From Staphylotrichum longicolle (taxonomy: Eukaryota; Ascomycota; Sordariomycetes; Sordariales; Chaetomiaceae), in the NCBI GenBank assembly GCA_019096155.1, contig JAHCVI010000006.1:1364001-1428000 (forward strand): 64,000 nucleotides of DNA. Direction: 5' to 3'. The position numbers and the translations under genes were made by a program. The notes below the pieces were generated by a model, which was not told where the DNA came from, made no database searches, and worked only from the letters and a program-made list of their open reading frames with translations. Numbering within the stretch: position 1 is the first letter of the stretch; every line of letters starts with the position of its first letter. This document shows, piece after piece, positions 44,701 through 55,683 of this stretch.

Positions 44701-44813
44701 GTTTTCCTATGTGCTGACCACCATCCTCAAACACCTGGCTCCCAAGTTCCAAGGGCAAATCCCATCTCTTCTTTTCGCCTGTCTCGTCCCAACGTTGGGA
44801 CCGTCTACTCGCA
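41743..44813. other. Long intergenic region
   Basis: About 3 kb without a supported gene. A GC-rich stretch at 42480-42530 holds two copies of CCCGGGGTGCCAGGG about 25 bp apart. The plus-strand frame at 42913-43467 (184 codons) has no family features or clear start context. The right end contains the TATA box of the repeat-rich secreted protein gene. Confidence 0.45.
44676..44681 (+). promoter_or_regulatory. TATA box of the repeat-rich secreted protein gene
   Basis: TATAAA in GGGGATATAAAGCAG, 133 bp before the start codon and followed by a pyrimidine-rich leader; typical of highly expressed or regulated fungal genes. Confidence 0.55.
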
Positions 44814-45982
44814 ATGCTCCTCGGAACACTTCTCAGTGCCTCGGTTGTGGCCCTCTCGGGTCTTGCCAGCGCCGCTCCAGGCGGCCCAGGCGGCCAAGGC
44901 GGCCATGGCGGCCATGGCGGCCACGGGGGCTCCTGGAACAAGACCAGCAACCCATGCAGCGACCATGGCGGAAACAAGTGCAACTTGCCTCCGCTGAAGA
45001 AGCCCGATTGCAACAAGTATCAGCCGTACTGCGCCATCAGCGCCAAAACGTACTCCAAGTACGGTGCGTAAACTCGCCCCCAAGCTGCTTTGAAAGAGCA
45101 CCGAGCATCGCCATTCCGGTTACTGGAGACACTAACTTGAGATCAACAGATGCGTCGCACTCGTATTGCCAGGATGACGGCCACCACATCACTTTCTGCA
45201 GCGATGACAAGCCCGGCAAGCCCGAGAAGGCCTGCGAGTACAAGTGGACTTATGGTGTGGATTGGAACCCAGACTGGGACGACAAGGACGACGACAAGTA
45301 CGATGACAAGAAGTACGACGACAAGAAGTACGACGACAAGAAGTACGACGACAAGAAGTACGACGACAAGAAGTACGACGACAAGAAGTACGACGACAAG
45401 AAGTACGACGACAAGAAGCACGATGACAACAAGGGCCAGACCTACGGCAGCAGCGGTCAGACTTATGGCAGCGGTGGTCAGACCTATGGCAGCAGCGGCC
45501 AGACCTACGGTAGCAGTGGCAGCAGCGCTCAGAGCTATGACAACAAGGGCCAGACCTACGGCAGCAGCGGCAGCAGCGCTCAGACCTATGGCAGCAGCAG
45601 TCAGAGCTATGACACCAAGGCCCAGAGCTACGACACCAAGGCCCAGAGCTACGACACCAAGGCCCAGAGCTACGACACCAAGGCCCAGAGCTACGGTAGC
45701 AGCGGTCAAACTTACGGCAGCAGCAGCCAGTCGTCCAGCAAGGGCAAGACCGATGACAAGGGCAAGACCGATGACAAGAGCAAGACCGATGACAAGAGCA
45801 AGACCGATGACAAGGGCAAGACCGACAACAAGGCCCAGTCCTACGGCAACACTCAGTCCTACGGCAACACCCAGTCTTACGGCAACACCCAGTCCTACGG
45901 CAACACTCAGTCTTACGGCAACACCCAGTCTTACGGCAAGCAGAGCTACCGCAGGGCGCCGTCGGATAACTCTGAGTTCTGA
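44814..45982 (+). CDS. Secreted protein of tandem repeats (YDDKK, QTYGSSG, SYDTKAQ, KTDDK, SYGNTQ)
   Basis: Exons 44814-45063 and 45150-45982 (86-nt intron, GTGCGT...CAACAG) give 360 residues. A signal peptide (MLLGTLLSASVVALSGLASA) leads a Gly/His stretch (GGHGGHGGHGGS), then a region with seven cysteines spread over both exons (NPCSDHGGNKCNLPP ... YCQDDGHHITFCSDD ... ACEYKW). The last 65 percent is repeats without hydrophobic residues: eight YDDKK units, about six QTYGSSG units, four SYDTKAQ units, several KTDDK units and five SYGNTQ units. Codons are highly C-ending within repeats, which suggests expansion by DNA duplication. The sequence would be disordered, hydrophilic and Tyr/Lys/Asp-rich, as in wall-linked, adhesive or mineral/water-binding proteins. 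No known domain was recognised. Confidence 0.8.
45296..45430 (+). repeat. 15-bp tandem array encoding KYDDK
   Basis: About eight near-identical copies of AAGTACGACGACAAG, first with a GAT variant and last with CAC replacing TAC. The near-perfect identity suggests recent expansion and length variation between strains. Confidence 0.9.
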
Positions 45983-47002
45983 AAGAGATCATGGCGATGG
46001 TAGCGCCAACCTTGGCTTTTGGGGGCTTTGGGTGAGGCAGTCTTTAATCTGCTGGGTGGAAAGGGTGTGCCTTGGATCCCTCTGGAGTTGTCGGGGGCTT
46101 TTGTTCTTGTTTTGACGTTTCTCACAGTTAGCTTCGCTGCGTAACTGTCACTGCTTCTCTTCACATCGCTCGTTCAGGTACGTGGGTGCAACTGTGTACC
46201 TAATCTAGGCAACAAAACAATCTTATCCGTTTGTCCAGAAGACTCTGAGTTGATGTTGTTTGTTGCTTTCCTTGATTATGCCATGCGGACCACGATTCGC
46301 CCTGGTGGAGTCCTGGAATGAGGACGTTGTCCATGTTAGGGTTCAGGTCGGGCATCAATACATAAGATGATGAGCTTATAGAGCGAAACCGATTAGAGCC
46401 TGTCTGTATTTTCCATCACACTCCCACGTCTATACTCAACTGCGGCTGCTGGTATCGTTGGTGATGGTGCTGGCAACGTATGTGTCGTTAGGGAACAAAG
46501 GGTTTGTCGGCAGTTTTGGCACGCCACATGAAGTTCCCCTTTCTGGTCTGAAGCTGATGTGGATCATACTCAAACAGTATGGCCCTGTTATCAATTTAGA
46601 CATTTCCAATGCTGAATCACCTCACAATGTGTAGCTGAGGAAATTGGCCGGGACGATACTGAGAGGCGCGTAGGGGTGTGAGATGTTAGGCAGTCTTAAG
46701 GGCACTGGGAGCTTAACACGTGGATATCACACGTCGGCTTTCTTTATGAACTTGCCAATACGCTGCCCGCAACGTGGTGGCTTGAGAAGTTTGAGCTGTC
46801 CACCAACGAAGCAAAGTGATGTAGACACGGCGAGTAATTCAGCCTTGACGCCTCACAATATGTTGCTTGCATGCTAAACCGGCATATAAAGAGGATGTTT
46901 TCCACAGCCACCCTCAAACTCCTGGTCCGCACGCTTTCAGAACCTCAGCTAAGTATCATTCCTTTTTACTGCAATAACGATCGACAAACTCTCCACAACA
47001 CG
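45983..47002. other. Intergenic region
   Basis: No gene is supported. TATAAA at 46885-46890 probably serves the gene whose ATG I place at 47003. Confidence 0.45.
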
Positions 47003-48685
47003 ATGCCTGGGAGCCTAAGCCCTTTTCACATCAGCGCAGTTGCACGGTCTCTCAGTCGGTCTGTCGAGTCACTTCTCGTCGAGTTATCCAGGAACGAACT
47101 TGAACCTGGGTTCAGGTACCAGTATGAAGAGCAAAGTAACTTAAACCGGGAAGTGTTCACCATACTGCCAACCGCGATGAGGCTCGGGCACCTCACGTCA
47201 ACTGCCAAGCGGGCATTCCTACGTCGAGTTGTCCTCCGAGACCACGCAGCTCTCACCCAATTTTTCATGGCCATTATTCGGTCACCCGCGTCTGCATTTT
47301 ACGTGGAAGAACTACACTGCCACCTTGACCTGGGCCAGCATACTACAGCAGACAGCTTCTCGAATGATATCGCGCTACTATCGGAGCTTCCTCACCTCGA
47401 TCATTGCCTCATCAGCCTTGACATCCTAATCAGCATCAGAGAGCACACGCTGAAGGAAGTGGAAGGCCAGTTCTACCGCCCGGCTTCCGATCTTCGCTTC
47501 CGACAAGCCATCTTTCTCTCCCTCCTGGGCCACCTCCGTAACCTCAAAACACTGCGCATGACTGTCCATGGAGGAGCCCATCAAGCCTTCTCCTGGTTCA
47601 ACCGCGAGTTCCAGTTCCATTACCCGCGCCAGCTGAACGAAAGCGTCCCATGTGTCAACGTCTGCCGGTCTCCCACCAAAATCACATTGTGCGCCGCAGA
47701 TAACTACGACCCGTCAGCACCATGGCATCCCCTGACCCTCCGGCCGCTGATTGACCTCCCTGAGATTCAGGAACTCGAAATCGAAAACAACCCTAACGGC
47801 TGCAACGGCCGCGACACCCGTTGCCTCTCCGACGACGATAGCGAGGACGGCGAGTCCGAGGGAGACAGCGACATCTACGATTCCTTCACCTACCTCTCCA
47901 CGCTCCGCATCAAGAACTACCTCCCCTACCCCATCATCCTCAGACGAATCTTTGCGTCTTTTAAGATGCTCCACACGCTTGAAATCTGCGGCAGTGTCCC
48001 AAGCCATAGCTCACCTGACGCTTTTACCGCAGCGGCCACAAACGTAAACCTCAACACCCTCCTTCAAATACCCTAAGTGGCTAAAACACTGAGATATCTC
48101 TCCATTGACGAGGACTGTCCGACACCGCATAGCGCAACGATACTGTTTGGATTGGGCCATATGCTGAGCCTGGGCTGTTTGGCGGGCTTGACGGAATTAA
48201 GAGTGTTGTATATCCCGTCGTTTGCGCTGTTTGGCGGGTTAGAGACACACGTGGACGAGGGGACGGGTGGGTCAGCAGGTGAGAAAGCGGGGCGGGTTAC
48301 CGTTTCAATGGGACACGAAGATGGCGCGGTTTCCTTGCCGCCGAAGTTGGAGCGGTTGGAGATCGTCCAGGATCCGCACGGCGGAGCGGGGGAGCAGGGA
48401 TCTGCGGGGCACCGGGAGGGACTGTCGGCTGGCAAGACGGAGGGACTGATGCGTGGTTTGGCAATATGCTCTTTGTATGGGCGGTACTCGGCTTTGAAGC
48501 AAGTTGTGCTGTGGTGTTGGGAGACTGCGGGTCGCTGGTCTCCCAAGGTGGAAGAGGAGGTCAAAGACATGTTTCGGAAGGCTGGTGTAGGGTTTTCACG
48601 CCGACATTACAAGCCCTGGCCTAAAGACAAGGTTGGTGGCTGGCGATTGATGAAAGAGGAGCAAGACAGTGGTAAGAGACAGTAA
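47003..48685 (+). pseudogene. Leucine-rich F-box-type hypothetical gene with one in-frame stop
   Basis: From ATG 47003 (MPGSLSPFHISAVARSL) the frame is open for 357 codons to TAA at 48074-48076, then continues in the same frame for another 203 codons to 48685 with the same protein character (VAKTLRYLSIDEDCP, GLTELRVLYIPSF, PPKLERLEIVQDP). The pattern of repeated Leu-rich LETL/LRTL segments fits the substrate part of fungal F-box-like proteins. No donor and acceptor pair removes the stop. CAA to TAA is a CpA to TpA change, the type made by repeat-induced point mutation. TATAAA at 46885-46890 argues against the upstream ATGs at 46871 and 46904. The break could be a strain-specific mutation or an assembly error. 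Confidence 0.6.
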
Positions 48686-49074
48686 CACTACCTATGTTGG
48701 GGGTTGGGTAGCATAAGGTACAGAAGGTTATTGAAAAGAAGGTAGAACTCTAGGATGCTGATATAACTTCCATATGCAGCATGAGCCAAGCTCGGCTGAG
48801 TGAGTTTGACATCAACGTTAGGATAGGACTCTCTTGTCGGGGCTGAGAGCTATATAAGATAAGGTAGATGGCATGAAGTCGCAGGAAACGCCTCACACAT
48901 CAACTACAAGTTAAGACTCAGGCAAGATGACACATTCGTCTTTGGGCTTGACAGGCCGCGGCGGCTAGCGGCGGCGAGCTTCATTTGATTATGTTCGCAG
49001 CGGTTTCCATGGGTTTGTCACGGAGATAATGCCAGTCATAACGTCATTTAGATTTGGAGGTCGAGTATCAACAT
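48686..49074. other. Intergenic region between convergent genes
   Basis: No gene. A TATATAAGATAAGG word occurs near 48851 but nothing is seen to be driven by it. Confidence 0.45.
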
Positions 49075-50288
49075 TTAAGGTGTCCGATAACCGGACGTAC
49101 TAGAGGTGTCCTTTCCCTTCCCCTCATCAATCGAATCTAACGGAGCGAACTCGGGTATGAGATCGGAGAACTGGATGAATTGAACGGGCTGTGGAGGGGC
49201 GTCTCTTCGCAAGAAGGCTCGGAGGACCGGGATCGATATTGCCATGATTGTGACGGCGGGCTCGGCGGTGCCGTAGATTTTCAGGTCCACTGTCGTAGCT
49301 GTTTTGCATTGTCAACCAAATCCAGCCGACGTGGAGGGTCATAGAAGAGAGAGAAAACTTACAGCCAACATCCGAGATGTCACTGAGGGCAGGGATCTTC
49401 AGGAACGACATGATGCCAGAACTAGAGTACAAGAGTTTAGTCAGATGCTGCAGACATAGGATCAGCGCATGACAGAGTGGTGAGACTTACAACACGCCCA
49501 TGCTCATGGCTAATAGCGCGCCGACCCTCTCCTTCTTGTTGATGGTAACCGACAAGATGATCTTCCACGGAAGAAATGCGAGGACGGTATCGAGAATGCC
49601 GGAATACACTGCAGCCAAGATTCATTAATTCCTCGTCTCTTTCTTGGTCACCGCAGAGCCACATACCGGAAGCGAAAACCTGGTAGCTTTGAACCGTCTC
49701 GCGCGGCAAACACCTGCCCTCCATGTCGTAGTTCCAGAGCTTCTTAAGCGGCCAGCACTGGGCCCAATGGATGGTGGCCGAAACACCGAGCACCAGGTTC
49801 ACAGAGATGATGATGAACCAGACCAGATACCTGAGCCGCCCGGTCGAGATGCGCAAGAGGGTGATGGAAAACGACGTCTTGCTCCAGATGGTGCCCAAGA
49901 TGGTGGCAAAGCCGGCAATGTACGAGATCAGAGCCTGGGTCGGCATTTTTGCTGGGTCCATGTCCGAGTAGTGCAGCCCAACGCCGTAGTTCCTGATGCC
50001 CTCGGCGAGGACTGCCGTCGAGACAAGGATAGTAACCTGTGCGCGGCGGATCAGATCAGCAACTTGTGCCGCCTCCATTGTCATGTTGGAGACACCTACC
50101 CAGCTGGCAATCAGGAAGTGATCGTCCCACCAGAGCCGCCGGCCCCGCGACAGCTTACAATACACCCGCAACGCAAGGAATATGGCAGAAAACACGGTCA
50201 ACAGCCATGTTGCAGCGCTCAGGCGGGAACCGTAGTTTGGTACCCCAGGGGCGGCCCGTCCATGCCGCGCCAAACCATGGGAATCCAT
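49075..50288 (-). CDS. Pth11-like receptor (fungal rhodopsin-domain membrane protein)
   Basis: Exons 50288-50100, 50036-49667, 49608-49491, 49421-49363 and 49298-49075 give 319 residues. Membrane segments include LSAATWLLTVFSAIFLALRVYCKLSR, VTILVSTAVLAEGIRNYGVG, the WSKTSFSITLLRIS motif of the fungal rhodopsin domain, YLVWFIIISVNLVLGVSATIHW, and VFASVYSGILDTVLAFLPWKII, with KKERVGALLAMSMGV and SDISDV...LKIYGTAEPAVTIMAISIPVLRAF near the end. These motifs define Pth11-like receptors, which sense surface or nutrient cues. There is no N-terminal CFEM domain. The first intron (50099-50037) is 63 nt and stop-free, so retention would insert 21 residues in a loop; I remove it because the joined sequence matches the family. 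Confidence 0.82.
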
Positions 50289-53147
50289 GGGACGGGAACG
50301 GGAATTGGTGGCGGAAGTGGTCCTGCCACTGTCGTCGTCACCGTGTCGTTGATGGCCTCAACGCGACTCGGAAGAGCCCTCTGGAGGGGCGTAGATGGTC
50401 TCGGGCCAAGCTGGACAAGACACGGAGGATTCGATCCATGACAGTAGGACCAGGTAATACTACCTGGTCTGTCCAGGGCCGCCTAGATAAAGCAATTTGT
50501 GCCTCGATCCCCATCCTCAGAATCTCCACCGAAGAATCCGGGGCTTGCAGCTTAGCGACGTCGGCTACCGTCGACTAGGCCGCAAACGGCGCCGCTTGCG
50601 CCCCTTTCCATCTCCAATTTCCAGGCTCAGGATGGCTTCAACTCCACTCCTCCTCGACGGCGCCAATGTTCGCCAATCTCCCCCCTCTGTCCCCCGCAGG
50701 AGAGTGGATGCGGCCGCAGGCCGTTGAGAAAAAAACGCGACATCGCGTCGAACGACAGCAGATGGGCTAGTATGGATTTGGTTTGGCGCACGCCACACCG
50801 CGCGAGACAGTCCCGCACGCCCGTGCGACCGCTGCCGACCACGCGCCCCAGATGCACCTCAGGCACCGCCAAGCGGGACGGTCTGGGGAGGCCGGGGTCG
50901 TCATTCGCCAGTCCATGACCCACGCGGCCCGGGTTCCGACGCTGATTTCGGGCCGGGGGTTTCACAAAACAAGCTTCCCCTCAGCGTTCTTGGCCAGAGT
51001 ACATGCACTGCTGAGTTCCTCACCCTCCCTCCCTTTTCTGTTCGGTCCTTGACTCCGTTCTGGCCTCCGATCCCCGCCGCCAAACAGTGCGCGCTCTGAT
51101 CTGGGCTCAGAGTATAAGCGCTTCGGGATTTTGTCAGCGGTGTTCAATTGTTTGTAAGCCACGTGTAGCATTCGTATCATTGGCGGCTCTCAGCCACACT
51201 TCACCAACGAAAGAAGACACGAATCTTAGGGCTGCTCGCTCGTTTTGTGGCGCAGGTGTCATAGAACTTCGGACTGCTCGATACGTATCTCTGTACCTCC
51301 ATGCCTTAGGTTTGTAACTGAGACTTGGGATGATGGAGCGCCATTTCTGAAAGTCGCCAACACAACAGGGAGAGCTTGCAGGGAGGGCAATAAAACATCG
51401 GGTCCACGTGAAAGTGAACAAGCTGAAGAGGTCTGATCTTGAAGAAAAGGGAAGAAAAGAGCAAGCCACCCCGATGAGCGCGGCGTTCTCCTTTTGACCA
51501 CAGGGAACTAGAAGACGGAAGGGGCTAGCTTTGGTGGAGTTTGTTGTCCCGGAGCCTCAGGGGATTAGGGGCTGCAGCTCAGGGGCTCTATCCAACGAGG
51601 GTTAGGGCTGGCTGAGGGTGGTCGAGGCCACAAAACAAGGGACGAACCTGTTACAGAGAGAGAATAGGTAAAGTAGTCAGAGTCATCGAAGCTCTTGAAA
51701 ACAACAAAAGCTTGGTCTTTGAGCTGCAGCGAAACTCTACCTAGTTAACTGTAACGTGCTTGGTCTCAACCTGAGAGGGACGTCGCCCTTCCGGTGACAA
51801 TAACTGGCGACTGATTTGCTGGCATCTAACTTGGGCCAAGCGTTGTTCGATTTTGTGGGGAAACTTCAGTGTTATATACCGGATGTGAGTAAGTAAAAGT
51901 TCAGTAATAGGTGGGCACGAGGACCTGAGCGCTGCTGGGGAAGCGTTGAGGGCCTGGAGGGGCGTGAGCGTGCGCAAGAGAAAGGGCGAGTATACCAGAG
52001 CAGTGGATGAAAGCAAACCTTGGAAACAAATGCAATGCCGGTGCATATATGTCAAATTTTGCAACTTCGCGTTTGGACCTGATGTAATCACAGCAGCAGA
52101 TGCTCTCTCTTGACTCCCTCTGGACTTTGTTTCTGTCGTTCCATGCTTCCATGCATCTTCTGACAAACGAACTAATCACAGCTGCGCGAAAGATGTGAGC
52201 AAAACACATGCTGGAAGCCATTTGCACTCATAAACCGTTGGCCATTTAAATTGACGATTTTGTGGAAGTGGGCGGTGGACCGGGAACTGACGTGGACGGA
52301 GGCTGGCGATGGTTGGCAAGGCGCCCGGACGGACCGTTGGTTGCTAAGAACATAGCCCGGGTCCAAGGGCACGCGTGACTTGACGGGGGCTGACTTCCCT
52401 TAGCCGTAGGTTGTCTCCTATCATGAAGGTGAGCAGCATATCTGAAGGAAATTGATCGGAAAGTTGTCGTGTCCTCACCAAGAATGTACATGATTGTCGA
52501 TGTTGAGCTGGTGGAGTGAACGAAATCGAGATCAGCTGGGTCGGTTGGAGAAAGATCTAGATGGGCCTGCTTGCTTGGCAGGGGAGTGTTAGGATTATTA
52601 CGGGCTCGGCAGCGGGAGAATCGCCTTATGAAGACGCTCTCCGAAGCTAGTGGATTGGTATAGATGGGCCTTTTTTCTCCTCAACGGTGAAGCTGAAACA
52701 AGGCCCAGACTGAACAACCATGTGAGCTGAGTGATGGAAAATTATTGGCGCGGCTGTCGTTGAGGCTCTTGGCATCGTGGACCAAGGTGTCGGGAATCTT
52801 CACAGCAGCCTCCGCAAGTGGGTGTCGGTAAGGCTCCGGAGTGGTATCGAATGTGGATTGGGGAGGGATCATTAGCAAACAATGCGGATCCTCAAGGGTG
52901 GTTTTGCCGTCTCGGAATGTCAACATCAGAGTCAAGGCGGCAAGTGCCGCAACCGGCTGCCAGGGTGAGAAAACTCCATGGGTAATACATGCAGTCCGTC
53001 TAATGTATAATGTACAAATAATGTAAAATGTGCAGTGTACCAAAAGAATTATGTACAAATGTTCTAAATATGTTCAGAGAAAAAGCTCAGGTCCCCCTTT
53101 TCGGCAAACCCCCGTTCTTCTTATGTCACCACAGCAAGGTCATTCTC
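50289..53147. other. Long intergenic region
   Basis: Nearly 2.9 kb without a supported gene. Open frames on both strands lack family features. The segment at 52980-53050 is AT-rich with repeated TGTACAAAT words. Confidence 0.4.
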
Positions 53148-53958
53148 TCAGCACCCAGAGGTCTTGACAGCAGAGACGGCGCAGACAGTGCCAGACGGGC
53201 CACTGCCAATCTTGGTCGGCTCCTTGCCGCTGCTGTTGCCGGTGTACAGCCAGCAGGTGCCGCCCTTGAGGACGCACGAGTCCTTGATGCTCGTGGTGTC
53301 GCCGTAGTTGGCGTTGACGCCCGCAACGACCGAAGACTTGTCGGTGACGCGGATGTTGGTGAAGGTCGAGTGGCGCTGGTACTGCGTCTTGCAGTTGCCG
53401 CACGAGCGGTAAAGCTTGCCGATGTTGCTGGCCAGGAAGTTCTTGACGGCGACGGTGCCGCCGCCGTTGTGCTGGAGCACCTTGTCCGAGGCGCCGCGGG
53501 CGCCACCGCCGTTGACGTACGATGTGCCGGACTTCTGAAGGAAGGTCGCCGCGTCCTCGCAAACGTCGGTCCACCAGCTGCACACTCTGTCAACATCCCT
53601 CATGTTTCTGGTATGTTCACGGAAGTTCTGGTACTTACACGTTGTTGAGGGTGCACTTGCCCTTGCAATGAATGCCCTCGCCGTTGTTGGGACCAACGAT
53701 GACGTTGCTCAAAGTAGCGCCATCTTCGAGGATGAAGAGGGCGTCCTTGTCGCCGCCTTCGGTCTGCTGGTTGCAGGTCGAAGGGCTGCGGTCCCACTGG
53801 AGCATGCGCCCGTCAAACTGCTGACCTGCGGCGATGGTGCGTACTGCAGGCAGGTTGGTTGTGCTCGTGGCAGTAGGGAACTTGGTCTGCAGGTTGGTGT
53901 TGGTCTGGCCAGCCACAAGGCCAGCGGACACCAGGGCAACGAAGACGGGGAACTGCAT
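53148..53958 (-). CDS. Secreted pectate lyase, polysaccharide lyase family 3
   Basis: Exons 53958-53639 and 53577-53148 (61-nt intron, GTAAGT...GTGCAG) give 249 residues, the usual family length. The signal peptide is MQFPVFVALVSAGLVAGQ. The parallel beta-helix sequence of the PL3 family follows: FDGRMLQWDRSPSTCNQQTEGGDKDALFILEDGATLSNVIVG, NNGEGIHCKGKCTLNNVWWTDVCEDAATF, HNGGGTVAVKNFLASNIGKLYRSCGNC, then RHSTFTNIRV. The enzyme cleaves polygalacturonate by beta-elimination outside the cell and usually needs Ca2+. Cys residues for disulfides are conserved in spacing. It points to a plant-degrading lifestyle. Confidence 0.92.
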
Positions 53959-55683
53959 GTTGTCTGCACGGAAAGCTCAAGACTGGGCCGAGGAAACGAG
54001 TTGATGTTTTCCAGTTTGTCTACCAGCTTCCGAGCCTCGTGTCTCTCTTATACAATTGAAAAAGCGTTGGCCACCACCATCTCACCCCCTTCCGCGATCC
54101 ACCCAAGCACCCTCGCGGCCTCGCCTGGTGTTGCTGCGGCCATTGTTCCCAAACTGGCAAAGCTTGCGCTAGTGGTTTCAAGTGTACCTTACCAAGATCC
54201 GCCGACGAAGATCGCCTAGCGGGTGATCAGTGCTTGGGGTGTCCCGGCTCTGCTCGGGCAGAACCGAGACCTTGGGAACGATGATTCTCGGTCTGGAACA
54301 AAACGACATCCCCAGAGATCGCTAAACGCTAACCCGTGTCTTGATTTTGCACGAATGAAGGCATCGAGTTCATCTCCACAGCTCTGCCGGCAGCGTATTT
54401 TCCAGATGAGGTTCCGAACCCCTGATGATCAGTTGCAAGCCGAACTCTGTCAACGGTTCCTCCTCCACTTCCCGGCGACGATGTAACCAAGTGCAGCGGG
54501 TAACCGCGATTGTCACGTAGGTCACGTCAAACAGAGATGATCACTTTGTACACATGGGCCAACACGGCAAGCGTCTGATTCAGGTCAGTGGGTATTTGCC
54601 AAGAGCACGATGTGAGGTTGCACGGAGCGTCCAGGAGATGCAACATCTTGGCGCCGGAGCGGCCAACTGTTGGTGGGATTTTGACCGAGGTCTGGGGTGC
54701 ATCGATGCTAGGCGAAATGGAGGAGGGCGGAGCCTGCCAGAACCGGACCCAAGGCACAATATCCTCGTGTGTCATGCGCAGATGGGACTTGCTGGGATAA
54801 TGACACTGGATCTTCAACTGCCGGGACCGTTGAGCGCAGCAAATGCGTCATTGGTGGATTTGGCCGTCAGGGGAAGACAAAAGTGTCCTGGAGGATTAAG
54901 TCTGCCCATTTCCTTCTTCGCTGTCATTCTTCAAGGCAACAAGACAACTTGAACCGTTAACTGTGCATCTCGAGGGCTTGATCAGTTCTGATCAATCAAT
55001 CCTGAACTCATCGTCCCAGTGTTTGTGAGCAAAGTATCACGGGTTCTGCGGGAGTGTGTTGGGCCCAACGAGTGTCGTGCGTGACCTTCAACATGATCTC
55101 CATTAGCCATGCAGGTCGTTCATCGGTGCTTGCTGTGCTCTCGGTTGTCAGAGAAGAGCACCTTCATCCCTGGGCGCTAAGCCACAGCCACCAACTTAAG
55201 GTGCCCTTATCCCCCGCCAACGATTTCTCGATTCATACCGCAGCGTCGCGAGTACTACCTGATCAATCATGTGACGTCTGATTGTTCGCGTAGGTAAGGC
55301 AGAAACCTGTACTGCCCGTTTGAGTTTGATCCCTCATCAAGTAATCCACCTTGAACAAGTTTGTTGTGGCACTGGATGTCTCCCATCCACTGTGGCTGCC
55401 CCGACGCCCGAAACCAACAAGCTTTTCCCAACTCAGCCACATACATGCATGTCCTTACTGTGTAACTCGACCCCAACACAGTCGTCCAGGGCGGCTACTG
55501 GAACATGTTGGCACAGCGGCTGACTTCTGCGGGGTCACGGTTTCAACCTTGGATTGCGAAAGACAAGAAAAGACACCATTCCTTAGACCACTTCGCGATA
55601 CATACGCGAAGGCTTTTCATTCAGCAAGCCTGATAACATTGCCTAACTCTCGGTCTATATCCACGGTTCAATAACAACCACAA
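53959..55683. other. Intergenic region between divergent pectate lyase and ATPase genes
   Basis: About 1.7 kb without a supported gene; a 132-codon plus-strand frame at 54554 has no recognisable content. Confidence 0.45.

Noticed and set aside
44814..45430. CRISPR-like regularly spaced repeats
   Set aside because: The repeats are contiguous coding units without spacers in a eukaryotic gene.
45143..45709. Minus-strand Val/Leu/Ala-rich frame that looks like a membrane protein
   Set aside because: Antisense of the YDDKK and YGSSG repeats; the apparent hydrophobic protein is an artefact of repeat codons.
48044..48077. Possible 34-nt intron (GTAAAC...TAAG) removing the in-frame stop
   Set aside because: It is shorter than functional introns here, is not a multiple of three and breaks the downstream frame.
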